Assembly: GCA_014338405.1 (NCBI GenBank) | Contig: JTDE01021220.1 | Location: 22,082 to 86,081 of the forward strand | Direction of reading: 5' to 3' | Length of the DNA stretch: 64,000 bases | Source: Paragonimus skrjabini miyazakii | Lineage: Eukaryota > Platyhelminthes > Trematoda > Plagiorchiida > Troglotrematidae | Shown here: positions 1 to 12,074 of the stretch, piece by piece | How positions within the stretch are numbered: position 1 is the first letter of the stretch | Layout of the letters: every line of letters begins with the position of its first letter | Notes under the pieces: model-generated | What the model was told of the DNA's origin: nothing | What the model saw: only the letters and a program-made list of their open reading frames with translations | Databases searched by the model: none | Program-made: the position numbers and the translations under genes

Positions 1-1660
1 TCAAAGAAAGTGGGGAGGCGTCGTTAGACGCTTTCACACAGTTGTTCCAACTTATGTGGACGACGGGGACCATCCCTGCGTGCTGTGGTCACTCGATAAT
101 ATTCTTCATATTCAAAAAAGGTATCAGGGGCTCTTGCGAGATCATAGAGCAATTATCTTGACTGAAGTCATTACTAGGGTTCTGGCGTTCTTTATGCTTC
201 GTTGATTCGCTACAGTTCGACAGGCAAACATTAGGGAAGAACAAGCATGGTTTTGCTCTGGGCAGGGACGTATTGATCAAATTTTTACTCTGCAGCGTGA
301 CGTATACCGCCAGCCAGCAATCACCGTATTTCTCGACAATATAGATGCGTTCGATTCGGTAGATCGATCTACACTTTTAGAGTCGCTTAAACGCAAGGGT
401 GTATCGACCAAGTTTGTGAACATACTGTCTGCGCTTTATTCTTATATTTCAGCCCAGGTTAGGGTTTACGATGAACTGTCTGACAGTTTCAGCACCGGCA
501 GCGGCGTACGTCAAGGCTTTTAACATTTTTGTTTAATTTTGTCATAGATCTCCTGGACGACTGACTGATCTTGATCTTGCTTATGACAAGATATTGCTGT
601 TCGACACTTTCAAACAGTGCAACTAATGATAGACACTATTTCGCGTTTTTCTAAATGCTTCGGAATGCACTTTGTAGCTTCAAAATGTAAAGTGATTCTG
701 CAAGATTGTTGTGATTACGTTGATCTAATGTGGTTGACCGGTTTGTATATTCGGGAGGCTACATGATCAGCGGCGGGATGTAGGGAATGAAATAAAGACG
801 TGTACCATCAAGGTAGGGTGGTGTTCGCTAATCTGGGGCACCTCTGGCGACAGAGAGGTATCTTACTGATGCTTACATGTTGCGTATATAAGCCGACAGT
901 GAGGGTTGTGTTACTTTACGTCAGCGAAGCTTGGCCGCTCGGAGTACAAAACCTGAATCGCCTTCAGGTATTTGATCATCGATGCTTGAGTCCGATCGCC
1001 CACATCGGGTGGCACCACGGGTAAACAACGAAGCGGTTAGGAAGGTGGTATTTGTTAGTGACTGCCAAACGAGTTCCTTCGTTCGCTCTTTACATTTGCC
1101 TAGATTTAGATAATTAGGCCATTTACTAAGAATGCCCTCTGGTCCTCTGCCACAGCGAGCACTCTTTGTTGACACTGCGGCCGACTGGCGTAAGGTGTGA
1201 GGCGGACAGGTGATGACCTGGCGTGGAGAAATGAAGTCATTCACGAATGGATTAGCTACTGCTGGTCGGATTCGCCTCCCAGATTGGGGACCTTGCGACT
1301 CACAGAGTGGGTAGTTGGAGACTTTAGGTGGGTTGGCGGTTAATCGGGCTCAGTGTTGTTGTTGTTTGTCCGAGTTGTCTGTGAATTGAGTGCATTTAGT
1401 GACACGGGGGAGTGAAAGCCGTAAGGAAGTTGTTTTGCTGATGACGCCTTACTTTCATTCACAGCTTGGTTGTTTGTTGGCAAGATGTAGACACCTTGTT
1501 GCCGAATGTTTAAATATAGTTATAGCTATTTCCTTCAGTAGTTAGATTCCTTCCTTTTTTCTGTACAGAGTTTGCCTTTTTTCTGTGATTGTGTGGCAGC
1601 TAAGCATCAGTGTGAACCACTGATTTATAAAAGTCTATGGTGATGATGATGATGACTCTA
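1..1660 (+). mobile_element. RTE-type LINE copy, degenerate, with trinucleotide tail
   Basis: Remnant of a non-LTR retrotransposon. Conceptual translation with several frameshifts gives reverse-transcriptase blocks in order: an IFKKG-like block near 105-120, a REEQA-FCSGQGRIDQIFTL-like block near 230-290, FLDNIDAFDSVDR near 330-370 (palm motif A region), then LESLKRKGVSTKFVNILSALY and GSGVRQG near 500-520. The downstream C-terminal block VLLYVSEAWPLGVQNLNRLQ followed by VFDHRC lies at about 910-990. The copy ends in a 3' region with GTGAACCACTGATTTATAAA and a short (GATGAT) run near 1637-1655; trinucleotide tails are typical of RTE-clade LINEs. Stops and frameshifts make it inactive. The 5' end lies outside the window. 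RTE assignment is inferred from motif style and tail. Confidence 0.8.
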
Positions 1661-1964
1661 GAGAAGATGTGGAGGAACGACAAAATTGAGGTTTGGGCTA
1701 GAAGAAAACAGACAAAATATTCACCATACAGTACGCTAATCTGGCTGAAGAAAAGGAAAAATAGTAGACAGACACCCATGTTTCTGGAAAAGATAGTGGT
1801 TGTGTTCCAAAGGACGGTAGTCATTGGTTGATGTGGGCAAGAATAAAGGAATATAACGGATACAGCCTACTTGATCCTGATGTATTCCTTTCTCTTGGCC
1901 GACGGTGTGCTAAAAGTACATCGATGATCAGCTAATCCCAGACGGCCCGCGCATTCGCGACCTC

Positions 1965-2335
1965 ATTTATCGCAACGCCACGATCGTAGCATCACGATCT
2001 ATTGCACCGACGATTTCATGTTCACCGCTCTTTTCCGTTCACAGCCCCACATTTGTTGCCCACTGAACTTTCGGACGTCCGTCCGGATCATATTTTTCCA
2101 AACCGTCCGGTTCGACGCTAATTCTTCCCAGCATCTTAAATCAATATTACAACGTCAAAGACTTATTTGGATAACATCATGATATTTCAGTTTTTGACGA
2201 CCAGGTTTTCGCTTACCTGATTCCAGTTGTCCGTATAGCAGCTGCTTTGGAATACGGTCATCGCCCATCCGACGGATCTAGTCAACGAAGCTAATTGAGC
2301 ATCGGAATGTCACCTTCAGCTTTTTACCGTATCTA
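1965..2335 (-). mobile_element. C-terminal end of a second LINE family (minus strand)
   Basis: Minus-strand translation gives the conserved C-terminal block found after the reverse transcriptase in many LINE ORF2 proteins: RRMGDDRIPKQLLYGQLESG, then KRKPGRQKLKYHDVIQISL, one in-frame stop, then RCNIDLRCWEELASNRTVW. It ends abruptly at about 2335, where a + strand RTE copy begins. A reverse-transcriptase piece of similar style and orientation resumes at 3790-4135, so the two are probably halves of one element split by the RTE insertion, with internal sequence lost. Not functional. Confidence 0.75.
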
Positions 2336-3789
2336 CAGGTGCCACGGTTCGAGTTGGAACAAACTACTGCTACCGGGAACTCTCGGAAGCTTTTCCATTT
2401 CATCCGAACAACTGGTAGCAGAAAGTCAGGTGTGAGCGAAGTAGTCTGCGAAGCCATTCATGAGGTCATTGGTAACCTGCAACGACACTTAAGACGCTGG
2501 GATGAGCATTTGCAGCAGCAGTTCAACCGGCCACCCGCACCATTGACTACGCTTTCGGGCCCTGCCTATGCTCATTGGTCTGTTGACGTTTCTCCACCCT
2601 CTGAAACAGAAGTCTTTTTGGAGATCAAGTTTCTGAAATACCACAAGGCATCCAGCCCAGACAAACTCCCTCTTCCTTTTTGTCTTTGGAGGTCCAGCCT
2701 TAGTTAGAGCTGACGCATATGCTCCAAAAACTCCGGTCAGTGTTGTCCCAGGTGACTGGGGTTTGGCTAACATCGTCCCCATTTTCAAAAAGGGTTCACA
2801 CACTTCGTGTATATATCATCGAGAAATTAGCCTGATTCCTACTGCGTCAAAGTTGCTCGCAGCCATTGTGCCCCGTAGACTGAGCGAAACGCACGAACAG
2901 CATATGCGTGAGGAGCAATCTGGGTTTCGCCCTTCTGACTGCGCCGATCGCATCTTCACATTTCTCCAAATGCCTAAACTCCGCCATTCATATATAAGGC
3001 CAACAGTTGTCTTTTTGGACATCAAAGGGGCTTCGATTTGGTTGTCAGGAGTGCACTTTAAGATTGTTCAACGAGAAGGGGTTCGCCTGAGAAGCTGATA
3101 AACTTCCTGCAAGCGATTTACCGTCAGACCTCGGACAGGGTTAGGGTTTATGGTAGCGTATCGCCGACCTTTAGCATCTGAAGAGGGATTCAACAAGGTT
3201 GTTCACCCTCTTTGTATTCAACTTTGTAGTAAACGAGATCCTAGGTTGCACCCTGACAGACTGCGAATATGATGGTGTGGAATTGCTCCCAGGCTTTCGA
3301 CTTCGAGACATTAAGTATGCAGATGACATGCCCTAATCTGCAAAGACTGACAGGAGCCCAGAACATCTTAGACAGATGGGAGGTTTCATTTCGTCAGTTT
3401 GGTATGGCCATTACACCTAATACTTGCAAGGTGCTGTCGGGATATTGACAGGGCTCTGCGCCTGTCCTCCTACTTGGTGGTGTGCCGTTGGGAGTAGTCG
3501 AGAAGTTCGTGTACTTTGGGAGCTGTATTGACGCTGGTGGAATGTCTGACGAGATCACAGATCGCATAGCAAAGGTCTGGATGGTGTTTGCCAACTTACA
3601 CCATCGGTGGCATCGGTGTGACCGCAATCCTTCTGTGAAGGACCGAGTGTACAATGCCACTGTTAGAGCAGTCCTATAGAACGGCTCCGAAACCTGTTCC
3701 ATTCGCGCGAAAAGTCTTCATAGAGTATCCTTTTTCCACCGTCGGTGTCTCCGAGGCATCAACGGTGTGTTTGATCGAGTTACACAGTA
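2336..3789 (+). mobile_element. RTE-type LINE copy inserted between minus-strand LINE halves
   Basis: Reads as the same broad RTE family as the copy at the window start, but a divergent copy. Recognisable pieces: TATGNSRKLFHFIRTTGSRK at about 2364-2423, PPSETEVFLEIKFLKYHKAS to 2650, NIVPIFKKGS near 2766, REEQSGFRP-type block near 2909, TVVFLDIKGA near 3003, KFVYFGSCIDAGG near 3502, and KDRVYNATVRAVL near 3640 followed by a stop where the family normally has a Tyr-Gly-Ser-Glu block. At least three frameshifts and several stops. It ends near 3789, where the sequence switches to minus-strand LINE coding. Confidence 0.8.
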
Positions 3790-4135
3790 AGCTTGAGGTA
3801 CCAGAATGTCGAACATTCAGGTGACGTTCTATTTGAACACCATTCTCTGAGTTTCGAAGAGTAGCTACTAGTATCGCAATCAAACGTTGTTTGATTATGG
3901 TTGGGGCTAAGACACAACCCTGCCTCATATCTGTGACAATTTTGGAGTCATCAGAGATCGATCCATTCGATTGCCGTTTTGCCTTCATACTCGCACGTAA
4001 CATTGGTTAAACTGGCAAACTTACCTGGATATCTAAACTTACCAAGCACGGTCCACATTGCTTCACTGCTCATGTAATCAAATCTCTTAGTGAAGTCCAT
4101 GAAATGAACATTCAGTGGCTACTTTTGTTCACAAC
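3790..4135 (-). mobile_element. Reverse-transcriptase fragment of the second LINE family
   Basis: Minus-strand translation shows MFISWTSLRDLITCAVKQ (a decayed version of the F-x-D-x-x-K-A-F-D palm block), then SMKAKRQSNGSISDDSKIV and TDMRQGCVLAPT, the hallmark turn before the catalytic region of LINE reverse transcriptases, then LVATLRNSENGVQIERHLNV. The catalytic aspartate box that should follow is missing at the junction near 3790. Same orientation as the C-terminal piece at 1965-2335. Confidence 0.75.
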
Positions 4136-5142
4136 ACACATACACATGTGAAAGTTGTGTGCGTTACGTGCTTCTTGGAACGGTGACTTTTTTCGTACTT
4201 ATCTACCGTGTAATCCATGCGCGCGCATGTTCATGTGTTTACATGCAATTACGTATATTCTATTCAACTCAACTGTAAACTGATTTGTTCGTGCGCCCCA
4301 ACTCCAGTAAACACGCGTGCTGGCCCAGCGTTGTCACTCCAGTACTATCTGTTTCCACCCTTCCTGCCTGGTGTATGCACCAAAATCGATATATGCCGCT
4401 AACACATACATACGTACGTGTGTCTGCTCGCTAGCGTTGACACGTCTTGACTGCCCTGGATTTCTCACTTCCAGTCAGACGACTCACTATCTGTTATTTC
4501 GTGAATTTAATTGAATACCATTTTTTACCACAATGTGAATGAGGTGTTTCACATGTGTTGGGCTTGACGTGATGACCACGACGGGCTTGTGAATTAGTTT
4601 GTCTGGTTCTATTCGTTTTGGTCGACTGGTCTCATTCTTTTCGTACGCAATCCTCATGGTAGTCATTTCGTAACAAATGCCCATTTTTGTGTGTTTACTT
4701 GAGACACGTCTGTGATGCAACCGCTTCTTTTGATACAACTTTTGACCGACTAGATCTGCCTTGGTCTGTGTCATCCTGTCGGCTTTTCGTTGCCTGGCTT
4801 AATCATACATCATGGGTGGGTTTTTGGTTGGATTGAACTCTACTGGGTAATGTGATTTTTCTTAACTGTCTGTATTTACGATGTTCTGTAAAGAAATTCC
4901 AGTCGCCCCTCCTATCGTGTTGTCAAGGTAGTCCGTCTTCTTTACGATCGGTCACATTTCTTATTGTATCACGCGATGCGCCATAATCGCAGCTTACCGA
5001 GTGTATACAGGTTGTGAGCAGTGGAGTGTGATTGCTAGGGTGCCAGAAAACTAACTAAAATGGGAGTCTTAGATTTGTGAAGGTTTTTGAAATATGGATT
5101 AGTAAAACACAAACACCACACTCGCTTTAATTTGGTTTACTT
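4136..5142. other. Unassigned intergenic or intronic sequence
   Basis: No exon, element or RNA gene recognised. T-rich on the + strand with only short open frames on either strand. Confidence 0.5.
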
Positions 5143-5354
5143 TTAGGAACGACTATCAGCAGCGTACTTTTGATTTCCGACAGTCACCTGCACTTTCATG
5201 ATAGTAATTCCATTGAATCGTTGTTCAGTAAACTTCTTGAAGAACTCATTTAATTTAAACTTATTCAGAAGATATCGTGGTTGCTGCCAAATAATCTGTT
5301 CACCCCAGAGATGGTGGCGCCAGTGCAGTTTCCTTTCATCGGTGAACTCGGTGT
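5143..5354 (-). CDS. Candidate terminal exon of an unrecognised minus-strand gene
   Basis: On the minus strand a pyrimidine-rich tract (TTCTTTCCTCCTCC, about 5375-5395) leads to TGTTTCAG, and a frame open for 70 codons follows, ending in TAA at 5145-5143. The predicted peptide is hydrophilic and protein-like (starts near TEFTDERKLHWRHHLWGEQ, ends QKYAADSRS), with many aromatic and charged residues. No family was recognised and no upstream partner exon was found. The good acceptor and non-repetitive composition are the only support; a chance open frame cannot be excluded. Confidence 0.3.
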
Positions 5355-7258
5355 CTGAAACAAGTACCACGAGAGCCAGGAGGAGGAAAGAATGAATTAA
5401 GTAAAAAAGTGGATGAAACAGGACAAGGATAGTAGAAGAAACAGAAATTGAACGGGAGTTGCAAAAAGGCTGAAACCGATGCAAATGTACCGTAACTTTC
5501 TGTCAGTGTTATGGTGTTAGAAGTCCATGTGCTTGATGAAATTGACCTCATTTTGGGTCAAAGTATGTCATACCGAAGTGCATAAAAGAAAACAGGTGGT
5601 TTGCGCCATTTTGATCAGCCCATTGCGACTATTGTCATAATGAGAGGCTGTACTAGATTTTAAGCAGTTTGCAATTGTACCTTGTTCCACTAATAATTTT
5701 GTTTTCTGTTTGCGTTTAACTTTTAAAATTAAAATGTTACCTAACATATTCGACAGTATCCTTATTTTGTGGTAGCTACTACACACTTATGAAAAGCGGT
5801 TACATGTCTACAATTGCGTGAAGTCGTACGGTTGGCACTCTCTTTTTTATAACTTTGTTTCTAATTAATGTTTGAGTAGGTTTTCGAACTTTTAAAACAG
5901 GGTCTTGGGATTTTGAGTCATGTTTGTGAATCTTTGAAGAAATTTGGCGAGTGATTCTTTACTTGTTATGTCTGTTTGGCTTCTCTGTGATGTTAGCTCT
6001 GGGCTTTTCAGATGTGCACATTTTAGTTACTCGTGCATGCTTACCAGCCAGAGATCTAGATTTGTCAGATTACTCAGGCCAAGTGAAACAAGTTATTCTA
6101 ATCATCCATCTAATGTTCACCCTCTTATCTGCCTGCTGCAACTGAGCGGCGAGTTGGAGTTGTCATTCTCATCTGTTGAGTGCCGTGATCGTGGTTACAA
6201 ATCTTAACTGCCCTGCACATTTTCAGGGGTTACTATCGCCAAGGAATACTAGAACACTTGTGAAGTAGTAGTAATAGGTGGTCAAAACCTGTCTTTCATT
6301 TCAATATATGGCAGTTCATGAGACGCAGACTATGCCTTTGTTCGTCTATTCACTTACGCTTTATGGGTTAGTTAGCCGACTTGTGCTCCCAGGTGTGTCA
6401 AATTTTAGCTTTTCGTAGTAACAACCGAGAAGTACCGTACTCCCATATTACAAAGTATTACGGACCACCTGATCGCGAGTTCTGTCTTCGATCGCCGCGA
6501 TTACCTGTGGTTAACTCTGTTAAACATATCAGTGCATTCAGCCCCAACATTGTAGCCTGTTAGCTCACATGGTAGCGTCTATAGCCAAAGACGTTATACT
6601 TCGCCGGTGTAATTATAGCCGAGGACCAGTCGAACTTTTGTTTGCTTTTCGCTGTTTACTATCCGTTGGTGGATTCGGTGTCATTGCTATCTAGTCCTCG
6701 ATGTTCATCACCTAAAGTAATGTGACTCAGTTTTAAGCCTCGAATCATTGGTAGCTATTGAAGAAAATGCTGTGGCGAATGGATAAACTGAAGAGATGGA
6801 TGACAGTTGAGATAATATTTTCACTTTCTGCAAACAACGTGGGCATTTCGAGCCGATACGAACGATAGATGTTTTTATTTACTAATTCACCAACCCACGT
6901 GCATTTGACTCTTTTGATTGATGGCCATTTGGTCATTGTTGCGCCTTTGTTTTCGGCCAACAGGAGTTGGTTATCCGCCTTGGAAGTCCATTGAATATGC
7001 TACTACTTTGTACCAGTAAATACATACATGTAGACATTATATCCGGCTATAAGTCCGTTTTCCAAGGTGTCGGTAGTTGTTGCATTAATTAGTCATTGCA
7101 GATCGGGTCTTCTTGATCTATCGCATGTGAAACGATTGTTAATTTTTTCTCCCTATCCAGTCTGACTTGCACAGAAGTGTTCACATCACATTTGTCCGCC
7201 GAAGTAATTATGGTTAGATTTGAGTACGTTTCATGTCATTTATCTACATTTTCTGTAG
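5355..7258. other. Unassigned sequence upstream of the first sestrin exon found
   Basis: The missing N-terminal sestrin exon or exons could lie here, but no frame matching the sestrin N-terminus was seen. Open frames at 5944-6207 and 6381-6563 have no recognisable motif. Confidence 0.45.
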
Positions 7259-7429
7259 ACTTACACTCTGTTCCGCGAATACTGGTTCCAGTGGGGTCGA
7301 CTGGAAAACTATATATGCGTCATGGGATTTCATCCGGAGTATTTGGAATGTTATATGAAAATGCAAGCGCTTTTGTTTCATGCCGATCTTCCTCTGCCCT
7401 ATCCAGATCGGCATTACTTGGCTGTACTT
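7259..7429 (+). CDS. SESN: Sestrin exon a (N-terminal helical domain)
   Basis: 57 codons in phase 0, after TTTTCTGTAG and before GTGAGT. Reads YTLFREYWFQWGRLENY, then VMGFHPEYLECYMKMQALL and LPLPYPDRHYLAV. It lines up with the human SESN1 stretch with the order ALFADSF, GRLDN, VFHPQYLESFLKTQ, LPLHYRHYIGIM. This is the conserved N-terminal block that begins the alkylhydroperoxidase-like fold. The upstream coding exon is not identified. Confidence 0.93.
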
Positions 7430-10400
7430 GTGAGTTTTCCGGATGCATCCATTGTTTCCTAACCTTTCAAACACGTTTTTCTCATTTGTTGTGAGCTAAT
7501 GGGTGATAGGACAATCCTTAGAACATTTCACTTTTGTTCATATCAAATCTCGTTTTACGGCTTGGCGTGCTTGACGTTCTTCGTGTGCATGCAACATTAA
7601 TCTTATCGAGCGTTTTGGACGGTGAACATTGCTGAGCGGCCTTTTGGTGACGTGTGTATGAAGGATGCGTTCTTTAATGCCATGGTTCTAACTTGACGGA
7701 TTTTTATTTCTATAGAAGACAATGTATACCTGAAGGTTCTTCTGATTTGGAACTGATGTATTAGTGTTCTAGCTATACACAGCTTAACGTTTGTCGTGGT
7801 GAAGGTTGTGAGGCGTGTGTAGGTGTTTGTCCTTTGAAAATTGGTAGTCTTCTAGACGTAATATTTTTGGCGAACGATCTCATCTTTGGGATAACTCCTA
7901 CAGACATAATCGGAAAATGCTTCACGGAGAGTAGGAGGAGGGTGAAACAAGCCGAATAATGGCGGATGGGTACTGACAGGAGCAAAATGACTTAGTGGAG
8001 AAATATAATGGCTTATGGCTAGATATTTTGTCACGTTCGATAGTGTTGTCACTCGAAGGTACTTGTTATCCTTTTGATCTAGGAACGTCGTACTGAAATA
8101 AACTGACATCAAAGCTTTCATGTTCTGAACCTAAGTAGTAGTTTGCAGCCTAGCTCGGGACACATAAGTAAATCATTGTGTAGCAGGTAGTGGGTTGGAG
8201 TACGTGAGACGTGTACGTACCACCGAAATTAGTTAAATGGGACGGCTACATCGAATGACTCGTAGAGACTACCTGTCTCAGAAACAAACCGGCGAACCTT
8301 ACCATTGTTGATGTGATGTTCCCACCACACAGTTGGTATTTCAGAAGTATCGGCAGATGATGGCATGTTCTGATTAACCCGGTTTCACAACCACATAGGA
8401 TAACTGTTCATACAGTTATTTTCTATGCTCGACCGTTCCTAGACAAGGACCGTGCCGGCTTTATAGTTAACTTTAATTAACGGACGTCATCCAGGCTTTG
8501 ACTACGATTTTTGGTCATATCAGACAGTTGGCCAGAGCTGACACAACGCTTGACATGACTGAACTTCTCAACTATCTTTAACTGTTCATCATCCAGCTTG
8601 AGTAACAGCACGAATTCCCGCCAAGCTTGTAACGGCACCTTGTGTGTTGTAGACAAAAACGCCACACAAAATTGATGAATTGAAACCCCTAATACATCGT
8701 GTATATTTGGAGCTGTCTTTGATATATTACTGAGCAATGCAATATCCTTTGAACACTCGGAGTCTTGAATGGTGATACTAGTTGGATAAATCGCTGTTTA
8801 ACTGTTTATTTGATGTTATTTTCCAAAAAGTGAGATAGTGGACAGCCCTATCGCACTCCGTTTGCGGTGCAAGTGATCACGGATAAGCTGACTTCGGCTG
8901 GCCCAGCCGAAAGACTTAGCTGAGTGCGTAGGTCGCGATCAATTCTGGGTGGTTCAATTTGAAATAATCCAAACCCTTGGATGTTTATTAAAGACCTTTT
9001 CCAGGTTATTCCACGTCACCGTTGAGTTGAGTGGCGGCCCGAGCCACAGTAGCTTCTCGTCAGGCTCAAGGCCGTTATATTGATGATGATGATGAGTGTG
9101 GATAGCTGAGGACATTCCTGGGTGCTGGGGCGATGTGGTAATACTTCCCTTAACCAAGAAAAGAATCAGAGGCTGTCGCCCAAACCAAAGGGGAATTCGA
9201 CTGATTAAAATTTTGGCGCCCACTATACTTCTTCGACTTACTGCAGATCGAGAGGTAGACTGTAGACAATAACAGACAAGATGATGATGTATGGATTAAA
9301 TTGTCGCCCTTCGCTAAATCTGTGAACAACATCATGCTTACTGTGGGCCATCAGTAGTCCTTTTGCTCAACTATATTGATGCGTTCGACCCATTTGATGG
9401 ATTCAAACTTATACAGTCGCTTAAACGCAAGATTGCGCCAAACGTGCTCATAGAGTTAGTGTCAATGCTTCATTTCTATATATCAACTCAAGCTACGTTT
9501 TACCGTGATCTGTCCAGCAGTCTCGGCGCCAAAAATGGCGTACCGTCAGGCTGCCTCTTTTCGCTATTTTTGTTCGATTTTGTCATGGGCGAAATAATGC
9601 AGAAGCACCCATATTACTTACAAATTGCATGCATGGACCACCGGCCTGATACAAAATCAGTTGATCTTGACTGTACTCTTTGTTGACTCTCAAACAGCAC
9701 GGTGAGTGTTAGACAGTATGTCGCTTTCTACAGAATATTTTGGAATGCACTTAGCAGCCTCAAAGTACAAAGTGCTTCTGTAAGGCTGTTACGGTTACTT
9801 AGATCAACTTTGAGATAATGAAGTTGGTCGTTTTGTGTTCCTGAAAACTTACGTCAGTGGCGACGGGGAATTCGATCTTTATTCGTTGGAGTATGTTTGA
9901 GACCGATTAAGTATCCATACTTTCAGGACAACTTATGAGCAATCGGTTATTTGTTTTATTGGTAACGCTTCATTCCTGGCACAAAGGCTTCCTCACTCTA
10001 GATGAATCCGTTACATATTTGATGGTATTTACGGCAGGCTAACCGTATGCCTGTCAGAAGTGAAACGTTACCAATAAAACAAATTACGGATTGCTCACAT
10101 ACTCTGAAGTTCTGTCTCCTTTCTCGTAGATGAGGGTGGTATCTTCTTATCTAGGACCTATATGAGGCTCAAAGTTTGTGTATGTAAAGCAACTTCGCTG
10201 GCAGTGCTGAATAATGACGACGAAACTGGGCTACTTTGCGTTGAAAGCGTGAACTGTCTTGAAGCGTTGACCGTCAATGTCCTCATTCGGTCGAACGCCT
10301 CACGTGACACCGACAGATTAGTGACGGTAAGGGTATGAAGTTACTATTTCGCAGGGGGTTGCAAGTGAGTTCTTTTGCTCAATCTTTAAGCATGTGCAAA

Positions 10401-12030
10401 TTTAAATGGTTAAGCCGTGCTCCATGAATTCAAGCTCATCGCCTGCCATACCGAGTACTATTTGCGGATGTAGCTGCTGTCTAGTGCGAAGTGGATCCAT
10501 GATGAGTTGACGTAAAGTAATGGACTCATTTATCAAGCGGTTAGTCTTTGTGGGTCGAGCTTGTTTCTCGAGCTGTGATCCTCGCGACTTACCGAGTCAT
10601 TGGTTGAAAACGTTAAGTGAGTTGGCTACTAATCAGGCTGAATTGAGTGAGTGCTGTTTGGTCGAGTTGTCTATGGATTAGTTGCAGTTAATGATGCTGG
10701 ATATTGAAAACTAGAATAAGAAGACTGCCTTGTTGATGAAACCTGACCTTCGTTTATAGGTCGGTCGTTTGAAAAACAAAGTTACCTGGACGTTGAATGC
10801 TTGAATGGAGACTAAGGTATTCTTTAAAGAAAAAGATCCCATTTTTTCCTTTACTTTGCTTCCTGGTTGGGGTGTATTCTCATCTCCTTGGTTATGTGGC
10901 CGTTTAGCATCGGGATGAGCCATTAATGTATCACTGTCTATGAAAATTTTGTTGCTGACTAGTGCCACCTCACCGTTCCAGTTTGATATTGCCATTCTGG
11001 GTGGTGGTGCTGTTACGCTGGTGGGCAAAATCTAACCATTCCGGATTGTAGCCTCAGTTTGTACAAATATACATAACTTGCAGTATACAAGTTGCTTACT
11101 GGTATGAACTATAGGGACTGGTTTGTTGTACACAAATAAAGTTTGTTTATGCGTAATATTCTTTATGATGTACCTTTTGGTTACCATTGACCCGTGCTAT
11201 CGGGTTAGTATGCTCCGGTATACTGTTCACGACTGCGCGCTGAAGATATCCCGGAGTGCATATTTTTGCACAAATTTTGACGCACGTGACGTCTAGTCTA
11301 TTGCACTTATAGCGTTGGTTTCAACTTATTCACCAGTGAACTTTCTCCATAAATATGATCTAAAATTGAATCGCTGCAATCGTCTGTTGTTTTTTTTACC
11401 TATATATTCTTCGTCCGCAATTCTTCTACCTGTTGCAGCTCCTTTTCCTGTAACATAGTGGACCAGATACAGAAATATTTACGAATCGATCACACTTCAA
11501 TCACGGATCAATGACAGAGTTTGCGATAACAGTTCACCTATATCTTCAAGGAGTGCCAGCATATTTTCCATAATTGAGGGCGTTTCCTTTATCGTAAGTC
11601 AACTTAGATCTTTATTACCCATTGACGTCACGCATCTCTTTGAATATGCGTTCACTCACTCTGTCACTCGCCTCTTTTGCCACCGGCATCCACTCGATCA
11701 TTCAGCAACATGCAGGAAATCCACACTTTTGTAAAATTGGCAAACGAAACGAGTGACAGAGTGAGTGAACGCATATTCAAAGAGATGCGTGACGTCAATG
11801 GGTAATAAAGATCTAAGTTGACTTACGATAAAGGAAACGCCCTCAATTATGGAAAATATGCTGGCACTCCTTGAAGATATAGGTGAACTGTTATCGCAAA
11901 CTCTGTCATTNNNNNNNNNNNNNNNNNNNNNNNNNNNNNNNNNNNNNNNNNNNNNNNNNNNNNNNNNNNNNNNNNNNNNNNNNNNNNNNNNNNNNNNNNN
12001 NNNNNNNNNNCGTCAAAATGTGTGCAAATC

Positions 12031-12074
<44 letters not shown>

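Noticed and set aside
450..475. GGTTAGGGTTTA-like stretch (also near 3139-3151) resembling interstitial telomere repeat
   Set aside because: It falls at the same codons (reading VRVY or similar) of two RTE reverse-transcriptase copies, so it is coding sequence of the element and not telomeric.
3674..3800. Continuous minus-strand frame 3674-4003 as one gene
   Set aside because: The part below 3790 is antisense of RTE coding sequence; only the upper part is minus-strand LINE.
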